Part shown: positions 1-8,403 of the stretch, one piece after another
Layout of the letters: every line of letters begins with the position of its first letter
Position numbering within the stretch: position 1 is the first letter of the stretch
From: Streptomyces sp. NBC_01264
GTDB taxonomy: Bacteria; Actinomycetota; Actinomycetes; Streptomycetales; Streptomycetaceae
DNA: 64,000 nucleotides
NCBI RefSeq assembly: GCF_026340675.1
Contig: NZ_JAPEOX010000003.1
Span: 278,728 to 342,727, forward strand
Direction of reading: 5' to 3'
Program-made: the position numbers and the translations under genes
Notes under the pieces: generated by a model
The model's input: the letters and a program-made list of their open reading frames with translations, nothing else
Database searches by the model: none
What the model was told of the DNA's origin: nothing

Positions 1-135
1 ACCACGCGGCCGCCTTCTGAACGACGCCAAGAAAAGATTCGCGGGGCCGATGAGTTTCCAGGCGATCATCGGTCCTAGATGGTGAAAGGCCCGCCGAGAG
101 CCCGCCACGAGATCACGAGATACCGAGGACCCACG

Positions 136-708
136 ATGCGCACCCTGATCAGCTCCGCCTTCATCTCCCTGGACGGCGTCGTGGAGGCCCCCGGCGGCGA
201 GCCCGGGTACCGGAACTCCGGCTGGACCTTCAAGCACGGGGAGTTCCTGCCCGAAGCGTTCGAGATCAAGGGCCGGGAGCAGAAGGAGGCCTCCGCGATG
301 CTGCTGGGCCGCACGAGCTACGAGGCCTTCAGCCCGGTGTGGCCCGCCATGGAGGACTTCGCCGACTACAAGGTGATGCCGAAGTACGTCGTCTCCACCA
401 CCCTCGCCGAGGACGCCCTGGTGTCGGACTGGGGCGACACCACGATCCTGCGCTCGCTCGACGAGGTCGCCGCGCTGAAGGAGACCGAGGGCGGCCCGAT
501 CATCGTGCACGGCAGCGCCACCCTGAACCGGGCGCTCTCCGACGCCGGCCTGATCGACCGTTACCACCTGCTCGTCTTCCCGCTGCTGCTCGGCGCGGGC
601 AAGCGCCTCTTCAGCGCCGCGGACAAGGACGCGCAGAAGCTGAGGCTCGTCGAGCACGCGGCCTACGCCAACGGCCTGCAGCTGAACGTCTTCGACGTAG
701 TCCGCTGA
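136..708 (+). CDS. Dihydrofolate reductase-like (RibD C-terminal domain) protein
   Basis: 190-residue protein of the RibD C-terminal / dihydrofolate reductase fold family (NADPH-dependent reductases, substrate unknown). It opens with the typical MRTLISSAFISLDGVVEAP segment. Mid-protein LLGRTSYEAF and later IIVHGSATLNRAL and FPLLLGAGKRLF match the family signature for nucleotide binding. ATG at 136 is chosen because a GAGGA lies just upstream at about 125-129; an in-frame ATG at 79 would add a tail with no family resemblance. It converges on aroA and is separated from it by a strong hairpin, so it is a separate transcription unit. Role in the neighbouring pathway is unknown. Confidence 0.85.
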   Translation: MRTLISSAFISLDGVVEAPGGEPGYRNSGWTFKHGEFLPEAFEIKGREQKEASAMLLGRTSYEAFSPVWPAMEDFADYKVMPKYVVSTTLAEDALVSDWGDTTILRSLDEVAALKETEGGPIIVHGSATLNRALSDAGLIDRYHLLVFPLLLGAGKRLFSAADKDAQKLRLVEHAAYANGLQLNVFDVVR

Positions 709-724
709 CCCGCACGGTCCCGGA

Positions 725-759
725 CCCGGAGCGGCGCCCCCACAGGGCGCCGCTCCGGG
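725..759. terminator. Bidirectional hairpin terminator
   Basis: Perfect 15-bp stem, CCCGGAGCGGCGCCC (725-739) with its complement at 745-759, and a 5-nt loop. It lies between the convergent reductase gene and aroA. No U tract follows, as is usual in Streptomyces. Confidence 0.85.
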
Positions 760-763
760 CGTC

Positions 764-2047
764 TCAGCCGAACAGCCGCCGCAGCTCCTCGTGGAACCCG
801 GGGAAGGTCTTGGCCACGCAGGCCGGGTCGTCGAGGGTGATCCCGGCGGCGCGCAGGCCCAGTACCGAGAGGGACATCGCGATGCGGTGATCGCGATGGC
901 AGTCGACCGTCGCCGGGGCGGGGACGCCCGGGTGGACGGTGATCCGGTCCGGGCCCTCCTCCACCCGGATGCCCAGCACGCGGAGGTTCCCCGCGACGGC
1001 GGCGATCCGGTCGGACTCCTTCAGCCGGGCGTGCGCGATGCCCGTGATGGTGACCGGGGCGTCCGCCAGCGGGGCGATCGCGGCCATCGTCATGAAGGTG
1101 TCCGAGATGTCGCCCATGTCGACGGTGAATCCGCCGCGCAGCGCGCCGGTACCCGTGACCTCGGTCCAGTCGGCGGTCGTGGTGACCTCGGCCCCGGCCC
1201 GCCGCAGCACCTCCACGAAGGCGGTGTCGCCCTGCAGGCTCCCCGTGCCCAGGGCCCGCACCCGTACGGTGCGCCCGGTGACGGCCGCCGCCGCGAAGAA
1301 GTACGAGGCGGTCGAGGCGTCCGGCTCGATGTCGAGGTCGGTGGGCCGGTAGCCGCCCGGGTGGACCGTGATCGCGCTGCCCTCCTCCTCGACCCGGGCG
1401 CCGAACTGCCGCATCAGGGCCAGGGTCATGTCCACGTACGGGCGGCTGACCAGCCGCGGCACGTCCACCGTGAGCGGCCCGCCCATCAGCGGAGCGGCCA
1501 TCAGCAGCCCGGAGAGGTACTGGCTGCTGAGCCCGGAATCCAGCTCGATCCGGCCACCGGCCAGCCCCCGCGCGGTCAGGGTGAAGGGCAGGCCCGTACC
1601 GCGCACCCGCGCCCCGAGCCCGGCGAGCGCCTCCAGCAGCGGCCCGAGCGGGCGCGCCCGCAGCTGGTCGGAGCCGTCGAAGGCGATCTCCCCGCGCCCG
1701 GTGGCCGCGAAGGGCGGCAGGAAGCGTGCCGCGGTGCCGGCGTCGGCGCACCAGACCCGGCCGGGGCCGGCCGGTCCGGCACCGCGCCCGGTGACCTCCC
1801 AGACCTCGCCGGAGCCGTCGCCGTAGCCGGAGCCGTCCCCGTACCCGTAGCCGCTGTCGCCGATGTCGCGCACCCCGGTGCCCAGGTCCGTCAGCGCCGC
1901 CCGGAAGGCGAGGGTGTCGTCGCTGACCAGCGGCGCGCCCAGGCGGCTGCTGCCGGGAGCGGCGGCCGCGAGGAGCAGCGCCCGGTTGGTGATGCTCTTG
2001 GAGCCGGGTATCCGGGCGTCCAGTACGGGAGTCGTCGCGCCGCTCAT
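764..2047 (-). CDS. aroA: 3-phosphoshikimate 1-carboxyvinyltransferase (EPSP synthase)
   Basis: 427 residues, normal family length. It joins shikimate-3-phosphate to phosphoenolpyruvate, the sixth step of the shikimate pathway, in the cytosol. Visible motifs: IPGSKSITNRALLLAAA at the N-terminus; DAGTAARFL, equivalent to the PEP/glyphosate loop, with Phe where many enzymes have Pro; DMGDISDTFMTMA; KESDRI; DHRIAMSLSVLGL; and KTFPGF near the end. A Gly/Tyr-rich repeat (GYGDGSG copies) forms an unusual loop after residue 60. The ATG overlaps the transketolase stop by 4 bp (ATGA), so translation is probably coupled. As a second, cluster-borne copy it most likely boosts chorismate supply for the adjacent pathway. 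Confidence 0.95.
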   Translation of the reverse strand: MSGATTPVLDARIPGSKSITNRALLLAAAAPGSSRLGAPLVSDDTLAFRAALTDLGTGVRDIGDSGYGYGDGSGYGDGSGEVWEVTGRGAGPAGPGRVWCADAGTAARFLPPFAATGRGEIAFDGSDQLRARPLGPLLEALAGLGARVRGTGLPFTLTARGLAGGRIELDSGLSSQYLSGLLMAAPLMGGPLTVDVPRLVSRPYVDMTLALMRQFGARVEEEGSAITVHPGGYRPTDLDIEPDASTASYFFAAAAVTGRTVRVRALGTGSLQGDTAFVEVLRRAGAEVTTTADWTEVTGTGALRGGFTVDMGDISDTFMTMAAIAPLADAPVTITGIAHARLKESDRIAAVAGNLRVLGIRVEEGPDRITVHPGVPAPATVDCHRDHRIAMSLSVLGLRAAGITLDDPACVAKTFPGFHEELRRLFG

Positions 2048-4176
2048 CGTACGGAGCCTCTGCGTTGGGCCCGCTCGACGCTCGCGCGGGCGGCCGCGGC
2101 GACCTTCGGCGCGGTCAGGCCGTGGAGTTCGTACAGGGATTGGTACGGGGCGGAGGCCCCGAAGGAGTCGATGCCCAAGGAGGTGCCGGCCGCGCCGACC
2201 AGCGCGTACCAGCCCAGGCTGGACCCGGCCTCGACGGAGACCCGGGCGGCCACACCAGTGGGGAGCACCTCCTCGCGGTAGCCCTCCTCCTGCGCCTGGA
2301 ACCACTCCAGGCAGGGCATGGACACCACGCGGGTGGCGAGGCCCCCGTCCTGGAGGATGCGGCGGGCGTCGAGCGCGATGGGCACCTCGCTGCCGGTGGC
2401 GATGAGGATGGCCTCGGGACGGCCGCCCTCGGCCTCGGCCAGGACGTAACCGCCGCGCGCGGCGCCCTCGGCGGGGGACAGCCCGCTCTCTTCGGTGCGC
2501 TCCAGCACGGGCAGGTTCTGCCGGGACAGGCACAGGCCCGCCGGGCGGTCGTCGTTCTCCAGGATGGTGCGCCAGGCGACAACGGTCTCGTTCGCGTCGG
2601 CGGGCCGGACCACGTCCAGGCCGGGGATGGCGCGCAGCGACCAGAGGTGCTCGACGGGCTGGTGGGTGGGTCCGTCCTCGCCGAGCCCGATGGAGTCGTG
2701 GGTCCAGACGTAGGTGACGGGCAGCTTCATCATGGCCGCGAGACGGACCGCGGGGCGCATGTAGTCGGAGAAGACGAGGAAGGTGCCGCCGTAGGGGCGG
2801 GTCCCGCCGTGCAGGGCGATGCCGTTGAGGATGGCACCCATGGCGTGCTCGCGGATGCCGAAGTGCAGGGTCCGCCCGTACCGGTGCCCGGCGTAGGCCT
2901 CGGTGGCCAGTTCCTCGGGGATGAAGGAGGGCTCGCCCTTCATGGTGGTGAGGTTGGACTCGGCGAGGTCGGCGGAGCCGCCCCACAGTTCGGGCAGCGC
3001 CGCCGCCAGCGCGCTCAGCACCTCGCCCGACGCCTTGCGGGTGGCGATCTGCGCGCCCGCCTCGAAGACGGGCAGCGCGTCCGTCCACCCCGCGGGCAGC
3101 CGGCGCTCGGAGAGCCGGTCGAAGAGCTCGGCGCGCTCCGGGTTGAGGGCGCGCCAGTCGGCGAGGGTCTTGTCCCACTGGCGGTGGGCTTCGGCCCCGC
3201 GGTCGGCGACCCGGCGGGCGTGGGCCAGGACTTCGGCGGGGACCTGGAAGGAGAGCGAGGGATCGAGGCCCATGGCGGCCTTGGCGGCGGCGGCCTCCTC
3301 GGCGCCGAGGGCGGATCCGTGGATGCCGCCGGTGTTCCGCTTCTTCGGCGCGGGCCAGCCGATGATCGTGCGCAGGGATACGAGGGAGGGCCGGTCGGTG
3401 GTCTCCCGGGCGGTGACGAGCGCCCGGTGCAGGGCCTGCACGTCCTCCCGGTACTCCCCGCCCGCCGTCCAGTCCACCTCCTGCACGTGCCAGCCGTACG
3501 CCCGGTAGCGGGCGAGGGTGTCTTCGGAGTGCGCGATCTGCCGGTCGTCCTCGATGGAGATGCGGTTCTCGTCGTAGAGGACGACCAGGTTGCCCAGGCG
3601 CTGGTGTCCGGCCAGGGAGCTGGCCTCGTGCGCGACGCCCTCCTCCAGGTCTCCCTCGGAGGCGATGGCCCAGACGGTGTGGTCGAAGGGGCTCTCACCG
3701 GCGGGCGCCTCCGGGTCGAACAGGCCGCGCTCGCGGCGGGCCGCCATGGCCATGCCCACCGCGTTGGCGAGGCCCTGGCCCAGGGGGCCGGTGGTGGTCT
3801 CCACGCCCGGGGTGTGCCCGTACTCGGGGTGCGCGGGGGTCAGACTGCCCTCGGTGCGCAGGCCCTTGAGGTCGTCGAGGGTGAGCCCGTAGCCCGACAG
3901 GTAGAGCTGCGTGTAGAGGGTCAGGCTGGCGTGGCCGCAGGAGAGCACGAACCGGTCGCGGCCGGCCCAGCGCGGATCCCGGGGGTCGTGCCGCAGCAGC
4001 CGCTGGAAGAGCAGGTACGCGGCCGGCGCGAGGCTCATGGCGGTGCCGGGGTGTCCGTGTCCGGCCGCCTCGACCGCGTCCACGGTCAGGGCGCGGGCGA
4101 CCTCGACGGCCCGGCGGTCGGCGTCCCCCCAGAGCAGGGCGGACGCGGTGCCCTGCGGGGCGGTGGCGACGGTCAT
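2044..4176 (-). CDS. tkt: Transketolase
   Basis: 710 residues, full length. It is a thiamine-diphosphate enzyme moving C2 units between sugar phosphates. Its probable job here is to supply erythrose-4-phosphate, the co-substrate of DAHP synthase. Seen: AGHGHPGTAMSLAP at the N-terminus; HTPGVETTTGPLGQGLANAVG; SEGDLEEGVAHEA leading to LVVLYDEN, the cofactor-binding region; and GIREHAMGAILNG and HDSIGLGEDGPTHQP in the second half. Its stop overlaps the aroA start. A 230-bp spacer with direct repeats separates it from aroB upstream, so it may have its own promoter. Housekeeping genomes carry other copies; this one is dedicated by context. Confidence 0.94.
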   Translation of the reverse strand: MTVATAPQGTASALLWGDADRRAVEVARALTVDAVEAAGHGHPGTAMSLAPAAYLLFQRLLRHDPRDPRWAGRDRFVLSCGHASLTLYTQLYLSGYGLTLDDLKGLRTEGSLTPAHPEYGHTPGVETTTGPLGQGLANAVGMAMAARRERGLFDPEAPAGESPFDHTVWAIASEGDLEEGVAHEASSLAGHQRLGNLVVLYDENRISIEDDRQIAHSEDTLARYRAYGWHVQEVDWTAGGEYREDVQALHRALVTARETTDRPSLVSLRTIIGWPAPKKRNTGGIHGSALGAEEAAAAKAAMGLDPSLSFQVPAEVLAHARRVADRGAEAHRQWDKTLADWRALNPERAELFDRLSERRLPAGWTDALPVFEAGAQIATRKASGEVLSALAAALPELWGGSADLAESNLTTMKGEPSFIPEELATEAYAGHRYGRTLHFGIREHAMGAILNGIALHGGTRPYGGTFLVFSDYMRPAVRLAAMMKLPVTYVWTHDSIGLGEDGPTHQPVEHLWSLRAIPGLDVVRPADANETVVAWRTILENDDRPAGLCLSRQNLPVLERTEESGLSPAEGAARGGYVLAEAEGGRPEAILIATGSEVPIALDARRILQDGGLATRVVSMPCLEWFQAQEEGYREEVLPTGVAARVSVEAGSSLGWYALVGAAGTSLGIDSFGASAPYQSLYELHGLTAPKVAAAARASVERAQRRGSVR

Positions 4177-4406
4177 GACGGGCCTTCCTGTTCGGGGGAT
4201 TCGAGTACGGGGAATTCGAGTACGGGTGCGAGAGCAGTTGCCGGACCCATGGGTTCTGCGAGTACGGGGCCTGCGGTGCGTTCAGGTGCTGCGCCCCCGC
4301 CGGCCGCCCCCGCCGGCCGGCCCCGCCGGCCGGACCGATCCGCCGTGGCGGACCGCGCGGGCACGCCGGACCGCGCGGGCACGGGCGTAGCGGACGGGGG
4401 CCCGCT
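4177..4406. repeat. Intergenic spacer with short direct repeats (aroB-tkt)
   Basis: Three copies of CGAGTACGGG (4202, 4217 and 4259) and two of GGACCGCGCGGGCACG (4350-4365 and 4368-4383), with GCCGGCCGG-rich palindromic sequence between them. No gene is visible. It could carry the promoter or an attenuator for tkt-aroA; nothing in the sequence proves this. Confidence 0.55.
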
Positions 4407-5513
4407 TCACCGGGAGATCCGCTCGTAGGCGGCCCGGAGCAGGTCCTCGTCCGGGGCGGTGAACAGCGCGGGGCGGCCGATGGCGTCGAGCACGACGAAC
4501 CGCAGCCGGTTGCCCCGGGTCTTCTTGTCGATGCCCATCGCGTCGCGCAGCGGGGCCCAGGCCCCGTCGTGGCGGGTGGGCAGCCCGGCGGCGCCGAGCA
4601 GGGAGCGGTGGCGTTCCACGTCGGCGGCGGACAGCCGGCCGTCGAGCCGGGCGAGTTCGGCGGCGAAGACCATGCCGGCGGCCACCGCGTGGCCGTGCCG
4701 GACCCGGTAGCCGGCTACCCGCTCGATGGCGTGGCCCAGGGTGTGCCCGTAGTTGAGGTGCTCGCGGCGGCCGTCCTCCCGGAAGTCCTCGGTGACGACC
4801 TCCGCCTTGACGCGGACGGCGCGCTCGACGAGCTCCCGGGTGCGGACGGCGCCGGCGGGGTCCTCCTCGACCAGGCGCAGGATCTCCGGGTCGGCGATGA
4901 ACCCGGCCTTGAGGACCTCGGCGAGCCCGCTGACGTAGTCGGCGGGCGGCAGGGTGTCCAGCAGGTCCAGGTCGCACAACACCCCGGCGGGCGGGTGGAA
5001 GGCGCCGACCAGGTTCTTGCCCTGGGGCAGGTTGACGGCGGTCTTCCCGCCGATGGCGGCGTCGACCATGCCGAGCAGGGTGGTCGGCACCAGGACGAGG
5101 CGTACGCCGCGCAGCCACCCGGCGGCGGCGAACCCGGCGAGGTCGGTGGTGGCTCCGCCGCCGACGGCGACGACGGCGTCGGAGCGGGTGAACCCTGCGT
5201 CGGCGAGGGCCCGCCACAGACCGGTCACGACGGTCATGTCCTTGGCGGCTTCGCCCTCGGGCACCTCGAGGGAAAACACGATGCGTCCCTCATGGTCAAG
5301 CTCCCGGGCGATCCGCCGGGCGGTGGCCAGCAGGGTCCGGGAGTGGACCACGGCCACCCGCAGCGGCTCGGCACCCAGGACCCGACCGGTCTCGCCGGTC
5401 AGCCCGTGGCCCACGACGACCTCGTACGGCCGCTCCCCGCCGACCGGGATCCGGGTGCTCCCCGCCGACGTCGGCATGTTCAGCGTCTGCGTGTTCAGCG
5501 TCGGCGCGCTCAT
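4407..5513 (-). CDS. aroB: 3-dehydroquinate synthase
   Basis: 368 residues, normal length. It is an NAD- and metal-dependent enzyme that closes DAHP into 3-dehydroquinate, the second shikimate step. Motifs: [27 protein letters not shown], with the NAD-binding glycines; [30 protein letters not shown]; and [12 protein letters not shown] carrying metal-ligand histidines. These match the aroB family rather than the sugar cyclases of the same superfamily, though an aminodehydroquinate-type role cannot be fully excluded by eye. The ATG at 5513 overlaps the aroC stop (ATGA), giving a coupled aroC-aroB pair. Confidence 0.93.
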   Translation of the reverse strand: MSAPTLNTQTLNMPTSAGSTRIPVGGERPYEVVVGHGLTGETGRVLGAEPLRVAVVHSRTLLATARRIARELDHEGRIVFSLEVPEGEAAKDMTVVTGLWRALADAGFTRSDAVVAVGGGATTDLAGFAAAGWLRGVRLVLVPTTLLGMVDAAIGGKTAVNLPQGKNLVGAFHPPAGVLCDLDLLDTLPPADYVSGLAEVLKAGFIADPEILRLVEEDPAGAVRTRELVERAVRVKAEVVTEDFREDGRREHLNYGHTLGHAIERVAGYRVRHGHAVAAGMVFAAELARLDGRLSAADVERHRSLLGAAGLPTRHDGAWAPLRDAMGIDKKTRGNRLRFVVLDAIGRPALFTAPDEDLLRAAYERISR

Positions 5514-6697
5514 CGGACGGCCAGGTGCTCGAGGTAGCCCCGGTGGTTGCGGACGGTCTCGGCGAGGGAGTCCCCGCCGAACTTCTCCAGCGCGGCGTGC
5601 GCGAGGACCAGCGCCGTCATCGCCTCGGCCACGACGGCCGCGGCGGGCACCGCGCAGACGTCGGAGCGCTGGTGGTGGGCGACGGCGGGCTCGCCGGTGG
5701 CGACGTCGATGGTGGCCAGGGCCCGGGGCACGGTGGCGATGGGCTTCATGGCGGCCCGCACCCGCAGCGGTTCACCGGTGGTCATCCCGCCCTCGACCCC
5801 GCCGGAGCGGGCGGTGCGGCGGCGGACGGCCCCCTGCCCGTCCCGCTCGATCTCGTCGTGCGCGAGGGAGCCGGGGACCTTGGCGAGGCCGAAGCCGTCG
5901 CCGAACTCGACGCCCTTGATGGCCTGGATGCCCATGAGGGCGGCCGCGAGCCGGGAGTCGATGCGCCGGTCGCCGTGGACGTAGCTGCCCAGGCCCGGCG
6001 GAAGTCCGTACGCGAGCACCTCGACGACCCCGCCGAGGGTGTCGCCGTTCTCGTGGGCCCGGTCGACCTCGGCGACCATCGCGGCGGAGGCCTCCGGGTC
6101 CAGGCAGCGCACCGGGTCGGCGTCCACGCGCTCGGTGTCGTACGGCTCCGGCACCAGGCCCTCGGGGGCGGCGGCCGCGCCGAGGGAGACGACGTGGCTG
6201 ACGATCGTGATCCCGTACGCCTGCTTGAGGAAGGCCCGGGCGACCTCGCCGACGGCGACGCGGGCCACGGTCTCGCGGGCGCTGGCCCGCTCCAGGACCG
6301 GGCGGGCGTCGTCGAATCCGTACTTCTGCATCCCGGCGAGGTCGGCGTGGCCGGGGCGGGGACGGGACAGCGGGGCGTTGCGCGCCCGGCCTGCCAGCAC
6401 CTCCGGGTCCACGCCGTCGGCGGCCATCACCGTCTCCCACTTGGGCCATTCGGTGTTGCCGATCTGGATCGACACCGGCCCGCCCTGGGTGAGGCCGTGC
6501 CGGACGCCGCCGAGGAAGGTCACCTCGTCCTGCTCGAAGGCCATCCGGGCGCCCCGGCCGTGGCCGAGGCGGCGTCGGGCGAGGGAGCCGGCGACCGCCT
6601 TGGTGGAGATCTCCACACCGGCGGGCAGGCCTTCGAGGACGGCGGTGAGGGCGGGGCCGTGCGATTCGCCCGCGGTGAGCCATCGCAAAGTACTCAA
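5510..6697 (-). CDS. aroC: Chorismate synthase (TTG start)
   Basis: 395 residues. It converts EPSP to chorismate using reduced FMN, the last common aromatic step. Conserved blocks: [19 protein letters not shown] at the N-terminus; [43 protein letters not shown] sequence; and [24 protein letters not shown] near the C-terminus. The start codon is TTG at 6697, preceded by AGAGGA at a good distance; no better in-frame ATG exists. A strong hairpin lies upstream (6746-6773), so aroC-aroB probably forms its own transcription unit after tyrA. Confidence 0.94.
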   Translation of the reverse strand: MSTLRWLTAGESHGPALTAVLEGLPAGVEISTKAVAGSLARRRLGHGRGARMAFEQDEVTFLGGVRHGLTQGGPVSIQIGNTEWPKWETVMAADGVDPEVLAGRARNAPLSRPRPGHADLAGMQKYGFDDARPVLERASARETVARVAVGEVARAFLKQAYGITIVSHVVSLGAAAAPEGLVPEPYDTERVDADPVRCLDPEASAAMVAEVDRAHENGDTLGGVVEVLAYGLPPGLGSYVHGDRRIDSRLAAALMGIQAIKGVEFGDGFGLAKVPGSLAHDEIERDGQGAVRRRTARSGGVEGGMTTGEPLRVRAAMKPIATVPRALATIDVATGEPAVAHHQRSDVCAVPAAAVVAEAMTALVLAHAALEKFGGDSLAETVRNHRGYLEHLAVR

Positions 6698-6745
6698 GGG
6701 TGATCCTCTGTCATGCGGGGTGGTGGGCCGACGGGGTGGGCGGTC

Positions 6746-6773
6746 GGACCCGGCCGGTGGGGCGGCCGGGTCC
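6746..6773 (-). terminator. Hairpin between tyrA and aroC
   Basis: Perfect 11-bp stem, GGACCCGGCCG (6746-6756) with its complement at 6763-6773, loop GTGGGG. It lies about 70 bp after the tyrA stop in the direction of transcription. A smaller hairpin, GGGTCG-GA-CGACCC, sits at 6824-6837. Confidence 0.65.
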
Positions 6774-6841
6774 CCGTGGAGGGGGAGGAGGGCGGAAGGG
6801 CCGTACGGGGATCCGCGGACGCGGGGTCGGACGACCCGGGT

Positions 6842-7969
6842 TCAGACCCCGACGGCCACCGGCGGAGCCTCGATCGGCCCCATCCGCTGGACCCGCCAGC
6901 CGGCGCCCATCAGGCCCTGGGCCATGGTGACCGCGGTCCCGCGGGCGACCATCAGCTCGACCAGGCCGCTCTCGTCGCCGGGCGAGTGGTCGATGGTCAT
7001 GTCCTCGATGTTCACGCCGAGTTCGGCGGCGGTCGCGAGGAGCCGGGCGAGTTCGCCGGGCTGGTCCCCGATCAGGACGCGGACCGGAGCGCAGGCGGGC
7101 ACCGGGTGCCCGTGCTTGCCGGGGATGCGGTCGCGGCCGCTGATGCCGCGGCCCAGCAGGTCGGCCAGGAGCGTGGTGCCCTGGGCGCGTTCGTCGGCGT
7201 CGTCGGTGGCGAGGCCCCGCAGGGCGGCCACGGTGACCTGGAGGTCCTCGGCGAGCTCGGTCAGCACGTCGGCGACCGCGGTGGCGTTGGACTCCAGGAT
7301 GTCGCTCCACAGCCGGGGGTCGCCCCCGGCGATCCGGGTCACGTCGCGCAGCCCCTGCCCGGCCAGCCGGCAGGCGTCCTCCGGGAGGTGCTGGAGGCGG
7401 GCGGCCATCAGCGAGGCCACCACGTGCGGGGTGTGGGAGACGCGGGCCACGGCCCGGTCGTGGACGTCGCTGTCCATCACCACGGGCACCGCCCCGCACA
7501 GGGAGACCATCATGAGCGCCATGTTGAGCGCGTCGCGGCTGGTGTGGGCCGTGGGGGTCAGCACCCAGGAACGGCCCTCGAAGAGGGTGGCGCAGGCGGC
7601 GAGCGGGCCGGAGCGCTCCCGGCCGGCCATGGGGTGTCCGCCGATGAAGCTGACGGGGTCGGCGCCGGCGGCGAGCACCCCGATCTCCGGCTCGGTCTTG
7701 ACGCTGGCGACGTCGGTGTACGAGCGGGCCAGGCCCAGCTTCTGCTGGGCGGCGAGGACGGCGCCGACCTGGGCCGGCGGGACGGCCAGTACGGCCAGGT
7801 CCACGGAGGTCTTGGGGGCGCCGACGGTGCCGGCGCCGAGCGAGGCGGCGGTGCGGGCGGCCGAATCGTTCTCGTCCATGAGGTGGACGGCCACCCCGCG
7901 ACGGGACAGGGCCAGTGCGATGGAGGTTCCGATGAGGCCCGTCCCCACCACCGCGGCGGAGCGGATCAT
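6842..7969 (-). CDS. tyrA: Prephenate dehydrogenase
   Basis: 375 residues. It oxidatively decarboxylates prephenate to 4-hydroxyphenylpyruvate, committing chorismate to the tyrosine branch. It starts with a dinucleotide-binding fold (MIRSAAVVGTGLIGTSIALA). SVKTEP, FIGGHPMAGRERSG and SDVHDRAVARVSHTPHVVA are typical catalytic-domain blocks. The C-terminal 75 residues (VRVLIGDQPGELARLLATAAELG and onward) look like an ACT regulatory domain. No prephenate dehydratase is present, so the cluster favours 4-hydroxyphenylpyruvate or tyrosine rather than phenylalanine. Start overlaps the chorismate mutase stop (ATGA). Confidence 0.93.
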   Translation of the reverse strand: MIRSAAVVGTGLIGTSIALALSRRGVAVHLMDENDSAARTAASLGAGTVGAPKTSVDLAVLAVPPAQVGAVLAAQQKLGLARSYTDVASVKTEPEIGVLAAGADPVSFIGGHPMAGRERSGPLAACATLFEGRSWVLTPTAHTSRDALNMALMMVSLCGAVPVVMDSDVHDRAVARVSHTPHVVASLMAARLQHLPEDACRLAGQGLRDVTRIAGGDPRLWSDILESNATAVADVLTELAEDLQVTVAALRGLATDDADERAQGTTLLADLLGRGISGRDRIPGKHGHPVPACAPVRVLIGDQPGELARLLATAAELGVNIEDMTIDHSPGDESGLVELMVARGTAVTMAQGLMGAGWRVQRMGPIEAPPVAVGV

Positions 7970-8343
7970 CTGGGATCCCCGGCGGTGGCGAGATCTCGGC
8001 GCAGGGCGGCCGCGCCGCCCAGGTAGACGTGCTTGATCTCGCGCTTGGACAGCTCCGTCTCGGCGTACGCGAGGATCCGCACGACCCGGGGCAGGGCCCC
8101 GGCGATGTCCAGTTCCTGCGCGCACATCATCGGCACGTCGGTCACGCCCAGTTCGCGGGCCGCGACCGCCGGGAACTCGCTGACCAGGTCGGGGGTCGCC
8201 GTGAAGAACAGACTGACCAGCTCCTCCTGGTCGAGCCCGTTGGCGGCGAGCATCTCCTGGAAGAGCGTTCGGACCCCGTCCAGCAGGTGGCCCCGCTCGT
8301 CGACTTCCAGCTGGATGGCACCGCGCAGGGCACGCACGGACAT
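7966..8343 (-). CDS. aroH: Chorismate mutase, AroH class
   Basis: 125 residues, the size of monofunctional AroH (Bacillus-type) chorismate mutases, which rearrange chorismate to prephenate. Seen: VRALRGAIQLEVD at the N-terminus; LFFTATPDLVSEFPAVAARELG; and PMMCAQELDIAGALPRVVRIL, which carries the conserved Cys/Glu region and the active-site Arg. AAGGGAG lies just before ATG 8343. It is followed by tyrA with a 4-bp overlap, a natural two-step unit. Between it and the DAHP synthase gene a 12-bp sequence, CGATCGGTCGCT, is repeated in tandem at 8375-8398. Confidence 0.93.
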   Translation of the reverse strand: MSVRALRGAIQLEVDERGHLLDGVRTLFQEMLAANGLDQEELVSLFFTATPDLVSEFPAVAARELGVTDVPMMCAQELDIAGALPRVVRILAYAETELSKREIKHVYLGGAAALRRDLATAGDPR

Positions 8344-8403
8344 GGGCTTCTCCCTTTGCTTCAGGACGGTACGTCGATCGGTCGCTCGATCGGTCGCTCG
8401 GGA

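Noticed and set aside
1..135. Tail of an upstream gene at the window start
   Set aside because: A short frame ending TGA at about 20 is possible but too short to support.
764..3178. Very long open frames opposite or beside real genes, such as the 804-codon minus-strand frame running through tkt into aroA
   Set aside because: Only the aroA part has family motifs; the rest is a frame shadow created by high GC, with Arg/Pro/Gly-rich translation.
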